Program-made: the position numbers and the translations under genes | The notes under the pieces: model-generated | What the model saw: only the letters and a program-made list of their open reading frames with translations | Told to the model about the DNA's origin: nothing | Database searches by the model: none | Shown: positions 49,044 to 61,468 of the stretch, piece by piece | Position numbering within the stretch: the first letter of the stretch is position 1 | Layout: the number at the start of each line of letters is the position of its first letter | Source of the DNA: Latrodectus hesperus | Lineage: Eukaryota > Arthropoda > Arachnida > Araneae > Theridiidae | Assembly (NCBI GenBank): GCA_037975125.1 | Contig: CM075853.1 | Location: 38,587,113-38,651,112 of the forward strand | Direction of reading: 5' to 3' | Length of the DNA stretch: 64,000 nucleotides

Positions 49044-50153
49044 TATATAAATTAACATTACATGTCTGCAAAAAATGAATTAAACTAAATAAGCAAAGAC
49101 ACGATAACATAAAAGTGATCTTTCCATTTATGACGAATAAATAAATATGTCATGCAAATATTGTTTTTTTTTTTCAAATTACATTACATACATTTAAATA
49201 TTTGATTACATACCTAAGTAATCAAATATAAAATATGCATAATGCAGAACAAACGAATAGAATAGGATATTTTCCCTCCCTAATCGTTTCAATTTTTTTC
49301 TGGAAATGATAAAGATACTTTTGTTTTAATATGAGCTTACACATCAAATACTGCTTATGGATGTAAGTATAATGAATTTTAATAGTTTCTAGTTATTTTC
49401 CTTTTTAACTATCAGTTGAGCCTTGATTTGTCTTTAAATTTAATGATTTCAGATATAAATTTTGTTGAAGTTATAATATGTCTTTCTTATTATAATCATT
49501 TTGTAGATAATTTCCTAATATTCTTGAATCGCTTACACTTTACCCGAATCAAAAAATTACTAAATTTACAATACAAGTTTTCTGGCAACGAAAAAAAATT
49601 CACTTTTAATTGAAATCATAAAATACTTTAATCTATATCTTTTATTAAATAAAAAATCTTCCAATAAATATAAAACATTCTATGATACTAATGATGGTGA
49701 AACGCTATATTTGTCGAGAGATACATATTACTATATTTAATTCACATAGAGTAGTATCATTTCCCTCTTTTTTACTCATAAGTTTTTATGTCTAAGCTCC
49801 ATGCTACAAAACAAAAATTCTTCGTTTCGAAAAACTTTTAACAGTGCCTTATAAATACTCCATGAAATGCACACTATATTTTAAATAATCATTAATAATG
49901 AGTTCTATACGAGAAATCAGTTAATTTATATTTAAAAAAAATAGTAATATGATATTCCATTTTTTGTTCTAAAATGTATGCACAAAATAACTAAAATTTA
50001 TACAGATATTTATTTACTTTTTTTGGGAAAATATAAAGCATAATTTGTTTTAACATTATTAGCATTTGATAGCGCGAATTTTCAATTCGAACTATTCAAA
50101 GCTATGATAACATGAATTTCTTCTGATTCAGAATATAACTTAAATAGAAACGC
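47510..50153. other. AT-rich stretch with (TA)n and small palindromes
   Basis: AT-rich background holding the array at 48954 and a 12-bp-arm palindrome at 49198-49229 (ATATTTGATTAC / GTAATCAAATAT). The frames are low-complexity. Confidence 0.6.
48954..49049. repeat. (TA)n microsatellite with one C interruption, about 96 bp
   Basis: Alternating TA, with a C at 49038. Confidence 0.96.
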
Positions 50154-50240
50154 TTAACTTTATTTTGAATGAAATACTAACGACATATTAGAAGATATGT
50201 CATCATAAATCATTAATAATGTCATTCAAAATAAAGTTAA
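50154..50240. repeat. Short MITE-like inverted repeat, 19-bp arms
   Basis: TTAACTTTATTTTGAATGA at 50154-50172 pairs perfectly with 50222-50240. A nested GACATAT/ATATGTC dyad lies inside. The TTAA at the outer ends is the kind of target used by piggyBac-type MITEs, but this is only suggestive. Confidence 0.6.
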
Positions 50241-50985
50241 AAGGCTAGAATTTTAGATCAAGATTGAAATATTTAAAATAAATAATTATATTAAATATAT
50301 TTTTTAGTCATTTAACAATTAATTAATTAATGATTATGATTGCCTTATAGTGTTTAAAAGATTTAAATTTTAAGCATTCCTATCGAATTAAAAGCACAAC
50401 AATAATAAATATAAAAAGTACGGATTCTAATGCACAGAAGAAAATATAGAAGTTGAGGAGAAATTTTAAAGAAATCTTAGAAATTCTAATAAAATAATTA
50501 AAGCAATAATCTTAAAAAAAGTAATAATTCCTTTAATCAAATCTGAGCAATTGAGCAATAAGAGTCATTAAGCAATCAAAATTTTTATTAAATTTAATGA
50601 ATAATTTTAACTAATCTTTAAGTAAGATTATTACCAAGAAAAAAAAATATATCAAGAAATTTAAAAAAAACATTAAAAACTTAAACGTATTCAGTTGACA
50701 TTTATTTTTACTAATGAAATAAAAATATATTTCTCTCGGAAATACATACATAAAACATAACGGTAACAATTTACATAGAAATTTAAAATTATTATACTCA
50801 GGGATTAAGTATTAATAGCAATCGTGATACAGCGTTAAATCCAAGCGATGCTGATATTATACAGATTGTCAATCCTATTTAAAATTAAGCTGGTTTACTA
50901 TTAAAATATAAAATTTTGTAAGTTTATTAAAACACATCTCCAGGAAGAAGATATAAGTCGGTTGTCGATTAACAAATACGTATAA
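50241..50985. other. AT-rich stretch, nothing recognised
   Basis: Featureless AT-rich background. Confidence 0.6.
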
Positions 50986-51690
50986 GGTAAGGAAAATGCA
51001 AGCCCCCCCTCACGTACCTGCCGAAGATCCTGTTCCGTGGAACAATTTCCCTCCCTCTTTCAGTATAACGACTTCCAATATTGCGAGGACGTTTACGACC
51101 GACCTAAACGGAGTATATTTATTAAAGGGAAAATGGGCTATCATCACCTGCAGAAAGAAAAGCAATTAAGAATCGAGGGGATAACGGCATTGTTTTAGGG
51201 GAGGGAGGCAGCGGAAATCGAATAAGCGGGGGTGGAGGGGGGAGTCAAATAAAATAAACAAAAACGCAACAGTAGATAGAGACGCGCAACCTGTAAATGG
51301 TTAGATATATTATGGAGGGAAGAAAACCTATACCTTCGGCGATGTGGCATCGATGGGATGAGGAAGAGCATCGGGATGGTGCGTCTCCATGGCGACCGGA
51401 GGAGGCAGGTGCGACGTGCAAGGTGATGTCATCTCGAGGAGCGTTAACGTTGTTATGGCTAATTCGGCCCGGTTCCTCGCGCCTACCTTGATGCCGATAC
51501 TTACACTTACGCCACTCTACGGATTTTCGTAAGGAAAAAGGGAAAAATGGAAAGGGATTTTCCACAATCCACGCCAATAACAAGGCGTGTTTCTCCCCAA
51601 GGAAGGAAGGTGGAACTTCTATCAAATACCTGGATGCATCAGCGGCGAGGGAAGAAAGTTTTCAAAAACTGATGGCGCGATAACTTGCAA
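50986..51690. promoter_or_regulatory. GC/CpG-rich island with splice-site-like pairs on the minus strand
   Basis: About 700 bases of CpG-bearing DNA. It has ATGGCGACC near 51389, GATGGCGCG near 51671 and G-rich runs at 51198-51242. On the minus strand it carries an acceptor and donor enclosing 51018-51147 and another strong donor (CATCAAG|GTAGGC, near 51490). The 126-codon minus frame at 51245-51625 has no domain. It is either a transcribed region or a conserved non-coding element. Confidence 0.38.
51018..51147 (-). CDS. Candidate internal exon, 130 bp (product unknown)
   Basis: On the minus strand TTGCTTTTCTTTCTGCAG ends at 51148, a near-ideal acceptor, and CGGCAG|GTACGTGAG begins the next intron at 51017, a near-ideal donor. 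Of the three frames only one is open. It is open across all 43 codons, reading VMIAHFPFNKYTPFRSVVNV, then LAILEVVILKEGGKLFHGTG and SSA. It would start in phase 0 and leave one base over. No protein family is recognised. The open frame alone could be chance at this length, and the exon could equally belong to a non-coding RNA. No partner exon was identified with confidence. Confidence 0.3.
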
Positions 51691-52749
51691 AGCAAATATT
51701 CAATGATTACGCATTTATTGTAAGTAGTGGAAATATGTTAATCTATTTAATCTATACGCAGCAATCTCGAATAAATCGACGTCGTACATAAAGCTCTAAA
51801 AAACAAACATAATGTTAAATAAAAAAAATTTTGGAATCAAACAAATCTAAAAATTTGTGTATGACACGTTCTGATACAAAATTGCGTCATACTAGTTAAC
51901 GGCAATTTTTCAACAGACAATGAAAAAATAATAATCTAAAACAAAATTAAAATACTCTTATTATTAAATAATATAATCATATGAATTACTTTATAACTAT
52001 AAAGTTAATCGTAATAATTATATAAATAATTTTAACATTAAATAACACAGATTTGCTATTGTTTAAAATAATATGTTATTCAATTTTGCAAATAAAAACT
52101 TATCTAGTCAAATGCTTTTTATATAATTGCATAGTAAAACATAAAAAAGATTTTAAGTAACAGTAACTAAATAGAGCATTTTAATATTGTGCTCATTATA
52201 ATAAATTGTGAACTAAATATCTATAACAAGAAGCTGTAAATCTGGAAATAAGATTGAATGATATCTTCAATATTTCGTTCCTTTTATTTTATTTTCAATA
52301 AATAAATTATAATGCTTAAACATTCATGGAAATAATGGTTTAAATATTTAATTAAGGTCAAAATAGCGGCAAAATAAACAATATAGAACGCATGTGGTGT
52401 ATAAAGTATGTAATTAAACAAAACAGAAGTTGACAAAAAAATTAAAATATTAACAACATCACTATTATCAAATCAAATATCACTAGTTTAAAGTAAAAAA
52501 TTTAAGAAAAATGATTACATTAGTTATTCGTATAAAATACAGATGTCATAAATAAACTCAGACATATATTATACTCATACCATAAAAATGTTTCAAATTC
52601 GTTAATAAAAACTTCCTAAATTTATTTATTTCGTAGAAAAACTATCTTTCTTCCCATAAAAAGTAAATAAATAGACAATTTTCACATGAAATAAACACAG
52701 TTACATTTTCTCAAAATCTCAACGAATTAATTTTGTTTCAAAGTAATCT
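51691..52749. other. AT-rich stretch, nothing recognised
   Basis: Featureless AT-rich background. Confidence 0.6.
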
Positions 52750-53170
52750 AATACGTTAGCTGCCCCACACGGTGAGAAGACCCCCACTTACTGAAAACTA
52801 ACAAAATAAACAACATATATCAAAGGTAAAGGCAGCACACACTTTGTGATAGCCCTCCAATCCACTGAACGCTCAACCATTTCTCAGGGGCGCACACTGG
52901 AAGAGGCGTGGGAGGGGGTCAGACGCCCGTGTTGATATCGGAAAGGAATTAGTTAGATGCCTGGTTTCTGAACGTGAGAGGGAGGGCGAAACCAAGTCCC
53001 CTGAGTGGCGGGTAAAAGTCAAGGGCTAATTGAAGAGAGACTGTTAGGCAGCCTCCAAACAATTGTCTTCCTTTTAGCCTGGTGAGCAAAGGCTCTCCCG
53101 CCTCAAATAAATCAGGGATATTTAATCTTGGTGCAATCGTGGGCACGTTCCTTACCTCTTCTTATCACCT
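52750..53170. promoter_or_regulatory. GC-elevated island with GC box
   Basis: CpG-bearing block with CAGGGGCGCA near 52885 and a sharp left border. The 65-codon minus frame (52949-53146) lacks a recognisable domain. Its right end is duplicated at 53364 (see the tandem duplication). Confidence 0.35.
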
Positions 53171-53600
53171 CGTTTTTAAGAAGGTAGATTTCGGAATGAA
53201 AGAATAAATGTTGATAAACGAATGTCCGCAATACCACATTTGTTAATTGCAAGCAATACTTTTACAAAATCATTTTTTTTTCGTGTTTAAAATTATAGTA
53301 TTTAAAAATAGTTTTCTTTAAACATATATTTTATATAGATCCTTTATGAATTATAATTAGTACATCTTGGTGCAATCGTGGGCACATTCCTTACCTCTTC
53401 TTATCACCTCGTTTTTAAGAAAGTCGATGTAGGAATGAACGAATAAATATTGATAAGCAAACGTCCGCAATCACTTTTATTAATTGCAAGTAATACTTTT
53501 TAAAAAATCATTTTTATTCTTATTTGAAATTATAATATAAAAAATCTTGTCTGTAAAAAACATATATTTCATAAAAACCTTTTATGAATTGTAACTAGTT
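53125..53600. repeat. Diverged tandem duplication, 239-bp period
   Basis: Copy 1 (53125-53363) and copy 2 (53364-53600) both start ATCTTGGTGCAATCGTGGGC. They share CTTACCTCTTCTTATCACC and CGTTTTTAAGAA, and end with CCTTTTATGAATT-type sequence. The first 60 bases are nearly identical and the AT-rich remainder is more diverged. Copy 1 overlaps the island at 52750. Confidence 0.92.
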
Positions 53601-55679
53601 TAAACATTTATTGACTAAAAAAGAGAAATGAAAATAAAAATCTTTTTTTTATTGGAAACTTTAATATGATCATGTTAGTTCATTGCACTTCAATACCACT
53701 TTTATCAAACTAAACATTCATTGTGTCTATAAAAGTATATATATTAGTGTTCTAATGCAAAAAAAAAAAAAAAAACAAGATAAAATTATACAAGGAATAA
53801 ATAAACATTTTAAATAGTACAAAAATAATGTAAAAGAAAAGAGCATGTTTTGAAATAATCTCGATTGAATCGAAATGTTAAGATCATTTGGCACGTTAAG
53901 AAATATAATTATTTTAAGATCATTCCAGCATAAACAATATTTTCGCAGCAGATGAAATTAAGAATTATCGATTTTTAGTGTGTATATATAAATATTAACA
54001 TAGTTGAGGGAGGTGAAAACTTTAATGAGCAGTATTTATGAGTGCTACATGCTTAAAACTTTTTCGAAGCAATGTTTTTCATAACAACAAACAATAAAAA
54101 AGAATAAAATAAGAATATAAATTTAATGAGATTTTTATCATTTATTTATTGAAAATTGTAATAATAAATTACACAATATTAATTAATTTTAAAAAAAATT
54201 ATTTAATCTTAAATATCTATTTTTATTGGCCATTTTTACTCATCATAAATTAAATCTCTCACTCAAAATAATAAGATATCTTTCAAAATATCTAATAAAT
54301 CAAACTATAAATGAATAATTTGAATTTCAAAACATTTATGATTAATTAATGAACAAGTTAATTAAGACATATTTAATTAAAAAATCAGAATCATCAAAAA
54401 GTACGTTTAAAATTCTAAGCAAATGAAATAATTTTATTTAAGAAGTACATTCAAATGTTAATTCCAAGTTGCACAATATATATTTTTATTAACACTTTAA
54501 GAATATTTATAATTAGCACTTTTATTCCATACTAATTTTAAATATACCATAAAAGGTCCTAGTCGATTACTCACAAAAAGGTGAATAAACATAATACACT
54601 TAATGAATTTGCTACACTCTCTCACTCTCTGTTTAGAGCGTTTAATTAAATAGAATTTATAATCAAAACATTAACATAACGTTATTAATAATACTTTAGT
54701 TAATACAGAATTTTATGGTAGTTTTTAAGCTAACTATTTTAAATCTAAGAATAGTTCTAGTTTTTCTAAGAATTTTAAAAATAGCTGAAAATATTTATTA
54801 TGTGCTATTTAATAATTGACATAACATTTTGATATTTACTATATACCTCACTGTTACTATATAACTTTAAAAATAACTAATATTAAATTGTTCAAAACAA
54901 AAATATGCTAATATTGAAATGAACAAGAGAACAGGACAATATCTTTAAATCTCCCACATTAAAGGAGCTATCTCTGAAAATATATAGCAATCTAATAAGA
55001 AATATATATTACAAATATCCGAGAAAATATAATGTTATTTCAAGAAATAGAAATATAATTTGATTTCATAATATCCATGATTAAGGAAGTTAAATAAAAG
55101 TGTGTCCATTTATTTATTTCAAGCAAATGAACAAGCATTAACATTACAGCAATTAGCAAGTTACACTAAAACTTATTATAAGATTATATGTTATTCTAAA
55201 TTTTTATGGATTTTTCCTAATTTTATAGAAATTAATCGAAATTTAAGTAAAAAAAATATTAAATTTAATAACATATTACATTTTTATTATACTAGTTCTT
55301 GATAAATTTCTATCAAATGCCACAATGAAAAATAAAACATTTTTTCTGCTTCACATTTATATAGACATAATAAACAAATGCATATTGTTTTCTAGGTTAT
55401 TTTAATAACATCGCTGTGGCATCAGCATATTTAAAATATTGATTGACAATACTGTATAACTATTAAATATTTGTTCGACATAAACACGTTGCTTCTATTT
55501 TTCCATCTTCAGTTTAATAAAATGAGTTCTTATCAGAAAATCACCATTAAGTCTACAAACGTCAAACGTGGAAACTCACAATCATTCCAATAAAGACTTA
55601 AGCTCCAGGAAAAATGGCATTTCCTAATTTAAAAGTAAAAAATATATTAATTTCAGAATCATTCTAAAGGGAACATTCA
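53601..55679. other. AT-rich stretch, nothing recognised
   Basis: Very AT-rich, with an A run at 53759-53775. The frame at 55102 is AT-biased (Y, K, N, I, F) and not accepted. Confidence 0.6.
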
Positions 55680-56300
55680 ACATTCGAAGAGAACAACGGC
55701 GTTTTCTTATTCTCCATAATTTCCCTAAATGAAAGAAACTTTCAGCGTTGATCAGCCTACTACTCAAGACAACCTCTCCAACAGCCACAATACAAGAAAA
55801 CTCCTCAAATAAAAGGCAGCAGCAGATGAGTTCTCCACTTCATTTCGGCGACATCTTTTCTGGAGAAAGAGAGAATGCGAAAATCAAATAAAACTCTCTC
55901 ACTTCTGTTATCCAGTAGCCCGAAGTCCTTTAAAACTTTTACCACCCAAGGACTAAATGGAGGGGATGTTCCACGAAAACTTTGCTTATTCTGGTAATAC
56001 TTTCTTGGAGCTCATTTTAGCCTGGAGCAGAGACACTGAGATGGAACTTTTCCTCTTCATCCATCAGGTTTGGCAATTAATTATCACCTTGTTGGAGAGG
56101 TGTCGCCTGAATCACGGTGTCACCTGAAGACAGGTCCTCCTTGGCTCATAGTCCTTAATTACACCTTCTCCTTTTCATTCCAGAAGTTTTCCCGCTGCAA
56201 TACTCAATCTTGGGGAAAAGCTAATAACAATAATTCAGTACATTTCAATTTTTGAGGGATAATACCAAATGTGCGTCACTTCTTGGCGATTGTACGCTGG
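55680..56300. promoter_or_regulatory. GC-elevated island
   Basis: Moderately GC-rich block with few CpGs and no recognised coding frame. The 61-codon frame at 56070 is unremarkable. A CACCTTGTTGG / GTGTCGCCTG / GGTGTCACCTG cluster near 56085-56125 contains several short CACCT-type words. Weak candidate element. Confidence 0.25.
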
Positions 56301-56597
56301 TTTTTACTAAAACCCGTGTCATGGAATTTCTTTCTACCATCAGATGACGCACATGAACTAGCTTGTGAAATTAACAATTTCAAATGAAAATTTCAAATCC
56401 AACGAAAACATAAACAAGTAAACGAAAAAGGCATATTGAAGTAGTTAGTTATCAAACAATATCAGATCAGATATGATAGTAAAGTATGTATGCATATACT
56501 TATTTTATTTGAAATCTTTATAATAGAACCCTATGGATATAAGTATGACAGATAACAGGATTATTGAGAAAGGATGGATTAAAATAGATTATAAATT

Positions 56598-56720
56598 GAG
56601 CTCGATGTGATCTAGTGATAAGGCAGTCTACTTCAGAATGAAAGTCCCCAAATTCGAGCGCAACCACTATTGAGTAACAGAAAATGTATGTTGCACTGCT
56701 GTTTTCTGCATGCAAATCTG
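56598..56720 (+). mobile_element. tRNA-like SINE fragment (plus strand)
   Basis: GAGCTCGATGTGATCTAGTG resembles a tRNA 5' half with an A-box-like GTGATCTAGTGATAAGG. About 45 bases further AAATTCGAGCGC resembles a B box. Box spacing fits a tRNA-derived head. The body beyond (ATGTTGCACTGCTG...) is short and the tail was not found. It is degenerate and differs from SINE-1 and SINE-2. Confidence 0.5.
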
Positions 56721-58019
56721 TCGGTATGAGCCTTCAAAACTTTTACCTAATTTTCTCCCCATAAAATTTTAATTATTTCTAACCATAAAATAGTTGTTTC
56801 TTTCTTACAGTTGAGATCTCGAGCACGTCACTTTATTACAATTCTCATTGGTTTAAAATATCAGATAACGTTTCATCCATGTCACAAATCGTATTGAGAA
56901 GGCGATGTAAAAAGGCAATCTGTCTTCAAATTACATTCTTCGAGCGGCAGCAAACGAGGCGAAGTTCACCATCAAATGATTGAGAATATTGTCTAAGTTC
57001 ATTCTGTTAATAAAACGATTTCTTACATATGGAGCAAAGCATCGTTTTAAGAAGTCATTTTCCATTGATTCAAGCCATTAATACATGGACAATACAACAG
57101 CAGGAAAAGCCAAATGAAAAAGACAAGACAAAACATTTTTATAATTAGTTTATATCGGCAAAGACGATTTATATTTTTAAAAAATTTCCTTAATTAATAG
57201 AATTCTACATTAATAATTGCAATATTTGTAAACAATCTCTTTTGAATCTTAAGACTATTGTCTTGCTTATGCCAACACTAAAAATTTTACACATTTTTTT
57301 ATATAAATCAGTAGACTAAAAAGATTGAAAGTTCTATAAAAGACAGTGGTATATTTCAGAAAAATATGATACAAAGAGCCTATTAAATGACATTTTAAAA
57401 CTATGTAGAGTGTTTAAGAAGATAAAACACGTTATATATGACAGGAAATAATTATTTTTATTGTCAATTATAAATTATTAATTTTATTTACGATTTAAAA
57501 ATGAATAAAATCATGTCATCATATTTTAGAATATTACACAGCCTAAGTTGAATGGGAAATTTTTCCATGCATTAACTGTAAGATCATTAAGTGAAATTGT
57601 TGTCATAAATTCACGATGTAATAAAGAATGTTTCTCAATAATGCAAAAATATTAAATGAAGAGAGCAAAAAAATGATTGCTCTCATCATTACATATTCCT
57701 TTAAAACTTTTTTAGACAAAATACCAAATATTCAATAAATTTTGATGGAAAATATTCTTCAAAAATATTCCTTTCCTTTATCAATCAACACCATTTCAGT
57801 GCAAGCACTTTAAAGACTTAATTTATTAAAAAAAAACTCAAAAATGAATGATTGATTTAACGTTAGAACGAGTGAATATAGCCAAAAGTAAACATTTCAA
57901 TACGTGGCTTTAAAAGTACTTAAAATAAATATTATGAAGAAATTTATTAGTTGCCGCATAGTTTAAGACTATCATCCACTGCACACATGCATAAATTCTT
58001 TTTATTCATTAATTTTACT
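56721..58019. other. AT-rich stretch with a small complex patch
   Basis: A patch at about 56815-57000 is less AT-rich (CGAGCGGCAGCAAACGAGG near 56940) and may be a small conserved element. The remainder is AT-rich background. Confidence 0.5.
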
Positions 58020-58720
58020 TCCAGCACAGACTTCTTCGGAAATTTACAAAACTTTTAAAACAATAAAGCACCGCCATTCGAAGCACAAACGCGCCAAACA
58101 TTTTTGTGCTTGCATGACAAGACGAACTTCTCCAAAAACACGCATCAGAACCTGCCCTGTACAATTTCACGCCACCTCAATCTACTTTTCTCTCTAGGAT
58201 ATTTTGTTTCTCGCCAATTTTTTTCCTCAAAAACTCGCCAGCTCCTAGTAATAACGACGCCAGCAGATGCAAGCCATTAAAAATTAAAACAAAAACCTAA
58301 ATTAAAACCGAAAAGGGAAGAAGACTGGTTTGAGTATAAAGGGAGGAGAAGGGCCAACAGCACAAAAAAAGTCAGTTCCGCTGAATCAGAATGACACTCA
58401 TTAATTAACTCCAATCAAAAACTGTTTAAACTATTTTAAACACTCGGATGTGAAAATCTCTCGTAGCAAAGAAGGCGTGAATACAATCCATCAACACAGC
58501 GAAGAGGGAAAATTTTTGTTTTCTTTTTTTAGGGGATGGTACTACAGAAAATTTTCACTCGCAAGATTTTAAAAGCAGCGTGTTTAAAGTGCTCAGAGTC
58601 ATTAAGGGTCGGGTCCATTTCGGGACTTTATAGAGGATGAGGGAGCAAAGAGGGAAAAATGACGAGGTAAGAGGGTAATTAATTGGTCGGCTGACACGAG
58701 ACTAGCTTTAACTGAGTAAC
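58020..58720. promoter_or_regulatory. GC-elevated island with TAAT-rich words
   Basis: This mixed block contains CGCCAGCAGATGCAAGCC near 58258 and homeodomain-type ATTAATTAACTCCAATCA near 58400. GGTAATTAATTGGTCGG lies near 58675. No coding frame. Candidate enhancer-like element. Confidence 0.3.
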
Positions 58721-59849
58721 ATCTTTACATGAAAGCTTGCAGAAAACAGACTTTTGACTTTTCGCCTGTTTAAAAATATTCAACTTTCGCACAAATGGAC
58801 CTCTAAAAGCTTTAGGGGTCTAGATATGACTGGAAACATCCTTAAATTACCAGGGCTTTTAACTCGGGGTTTAAAGCCTGTCTAAACTACAAATGATATC
58901 ACGTGTTAACTTTAACGAAGTCAAACTTTTGAGGTTAAGCCTTGCTTATAGTAGATAACAAGACTATAAGAAACGTCACATTATAGCTTCAATTAGAGTT
59001 GTTCTATTGTACTCTGGCACTCTGAAAATAGTTTTATCTAATCATTAAGTACAACAAATGATTTCAACATTTCAAACTAAATGATGGTGGGAAATGCTGA
59101 GCTCAATCTCGACAATCATAAACGGAACACATAAACAAAGTCACCACCATTGCGTTAAAATGCCATAGTGAAACTAAGGCGACACATTATCTTAAACTGT
59201 AAACAGTTTTCAACAAAAGACTTTAAAAATAATAAGGAAGGAAATACAATGAAACAAAGTCATAGAAAAAGTGACACAATGAAATTTCTTGCTATAATAT
59301 AGTGAAGTATAAATTCGTATCTCCTTTCAAAATTAGTTGCGAAGTTAAAAATTAGAGTATTGTAAATTAGAGGGGAAAAAGTAAAATTTTATACACTATT
59401 AGTTTAGTATGAAATCAAAAAAGGTTGTTTAAAACGAATTAGTCTCCAATATACTCAACATTATTCCTTTTCAAATTCAAAAAAAGAACCAATTTACAAT
59501 GCACTAAAAACATATATAAAATATAAATGGATAACTATGCAGACCGCATGAATGCTCTTTCATTTTAAGAATTGTTGAAGAAATTTAAAGTCATATATCA
59601 AAAAGCGAGAGAATAACTTCTGAACATGAAACCGTTATATAACAAAATAGTTATTTTTTTAATATGTTGTAATAATTCTAGAATAGAATAGAAAATTAAC
59701 TGTGAAGGAAGTTAAATATAATCTTTAGAAAGTATTTTGCACTGAGCAGAGAGTGTAAAGTAAGCATAAAAGTTAAAGAGTACTGCTAATGAGAAATTTA
59801 TTAATAGATTAACATTTTATTTCATCCATTCCAAGATATCCCATAAATA
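58721..59849. other. AT-rich stretch, nothing recognised
   Basis: AT-rich background, somewhat less so to about 58960. Confidence 0.55.
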
Positions 59850-60025
59850 GTTGTTACTGCACCAGCATGCTTCCCTGAACCTAGTTCTGAGTTGGGTTCT
59901 ACGAGAAGCAACCGAGTGGAGCCTTCATGATTTTGAAATAAGGACCAAGCACAAAACCTCCAATACTTAGTCTGCTACCCTTAGAGGTATCACTTCACTT
60001 GGAGGACATTGCGACCAAGTGTAAC
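59850..60025 (-). mobile_element. SINE-2 relative with a single 119-bp-type unit, 5'-truncated
   Basis: On the plus strand it begins GTTGTTACTGCACCAGCATG, the reversed tail of SINE-2. It continues TCTGAGTTGGGTTCTAC and one copy of the unit (GAGTGGAGCCTTCATGA, CAAGCACAAAACCTCC, TCACTTCACTTGGAGGACAT), and stops just after GCGACCAAGTG, before the tRNA-like head. Divergence from 38318 is considerable, so it is older. It shows the monomer state of the unit. Confidence 0.85.
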
Positions 60026-61204
60026 ACACTTTTGCATATCTTTAAAATACCTGTTTAATTGCGGCTCGCGAAAATGTTCAAATTTTGAAAAATTGCTCAA
60101 GAAGCTTGGTTATCCCTGATCTATTCAGTGATGTTACACCCAATTTCTAAGGTCTTTATATGATCACATTTTATGAACATAAGTGTTAACCAGTAGCAAT
60201 ATTTAGTCGCAAAATAGATTTAAAATAAATCCAAAGCTTCCCATTCGATTAAGCAGCAACTTCAAAAATTAATTTCCATTATAAATCTAATATGTGAATT
60301 TTTAAAGAACAACGATGCTTTCTATAAATAAATGTAGTACAAGATATTTTTGAAAATCGGACAATTATTAAACAATGAATTCATTTTAAGAATTTCAGTT
60401 TATTCCAACATTAAAATGCACTATAAAAATTATATATCGAATTAATTTCAGAAGTAAAGCTATTTTTTTAAATTAAATCACAGTATTATAAGTAATATTC
60501 GACTATAGTCGCCATCTTTTCATCTCCAGAGAGATATCACAGATTTATAATTTCTTCTTACTGAATTAATCTTTTGGACTTCATTTGAAAAGCGAAAAAA
60601 AAATTTTTAATTTAAGAAGCTTTACTCACAGTTTTAATCTCCGAAATAAGCACAGAAAGAAAAGTGATAAATAATTACTAATTAATCCGATTATATTATA
60701 TTCGAAATGCATATGTTCTGACAACCAACCACATTCCTAAGATTTATTAAAAACAAAGTCCTTGTGTTGCATCTTCTTGCGCAGATATTGGTGTTTAGTT
60801 AAAACACTTCAAGAATTAGGCTCTAAGTCTGGAATAAAATTACGTTGTAAGATAAATTTAAAGTAAAAACAGTTATTAAAATGGAAAAGTAAAAAAAAAA
60901 AAATTACTTTTCATATATAACATTTATACTAAGCATTTACGTTAAATTACGAAAGGAAAAAGCATATGATATCATTTTATTTGGTACTATTTCCGTTTCA
61001 AAGGAATACATCTTTTACAAAAGTTAATTTTACTTTTAAGATTATGGATGAATTAATAAACAAAGTTTTTCATGCATTAAATTAAAAATTAAAATTATTC
61101 AAATAAGAAACATTAAAATATGGCCTAAAGTAATAAGCTTCCATTATCATTTAAAAATCATCCTGGCAGAAAAAAACTCATATACTAATCAAAATTTAAC
61201 TAAA
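60026..61204. other. AT-rich stretch, nothing recognised
   Basis: Featureless AT-rich background. Confidence 0.6.
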
Positions 61205-61468
61205 CCTAAACTCTGTGGCATGACAGCCCATGTGGGCCAAGGCCTATAGTGCCCATCTCAGATTCCCTGACAGAGAGACCCTGAGATGCGAAGCATATGT
61301 TCCGATTAGGTGGCCAGCCTAATGTGAAACCCACAGTGATTAGTTCCCAAGCATGCTTGGTACTCAGTTATCTATCGACCCACTAACTCAACCTTGCCAA
61401 ACCCAAGGATAGAGCCTCGGACCTGTGCCGGGGAGTGTGAAACGCTACCACAAAGCCACCGAGCTCAA
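61205..61468 (-). mobile_element. SINE-3: tRNA-derived SINE (minus strand)
   Basis: Read on the minus strand from 61468, it starts GAGCTCGGTGGCTTTGTGGT AGCG, an excellent tRNA-like A-box region. About 35 bases later comes GGTCCGAGGCTC, a B-box-like word. A body of about 190 bases follows, with GTCGATAGATAACTGAGTAC, CAAGCATGCTTGGGAAC, CATCTCAGGGTCTCTCTG and CCATGTGGGCTGTCATGCC. The higher GC content stands out from the flanks. No tail tract or target duplication was resolved, and no protein is encoded. A separate family from SINE-1 and SINE-2. Confidence 0.75.

Noticed and set aside
51245..51625. 126-codon minus-strand protein
   Set aside because: No domain, island-type composition, an overlapping frame on the other strand, and a strong splice donor cutting through the frame.
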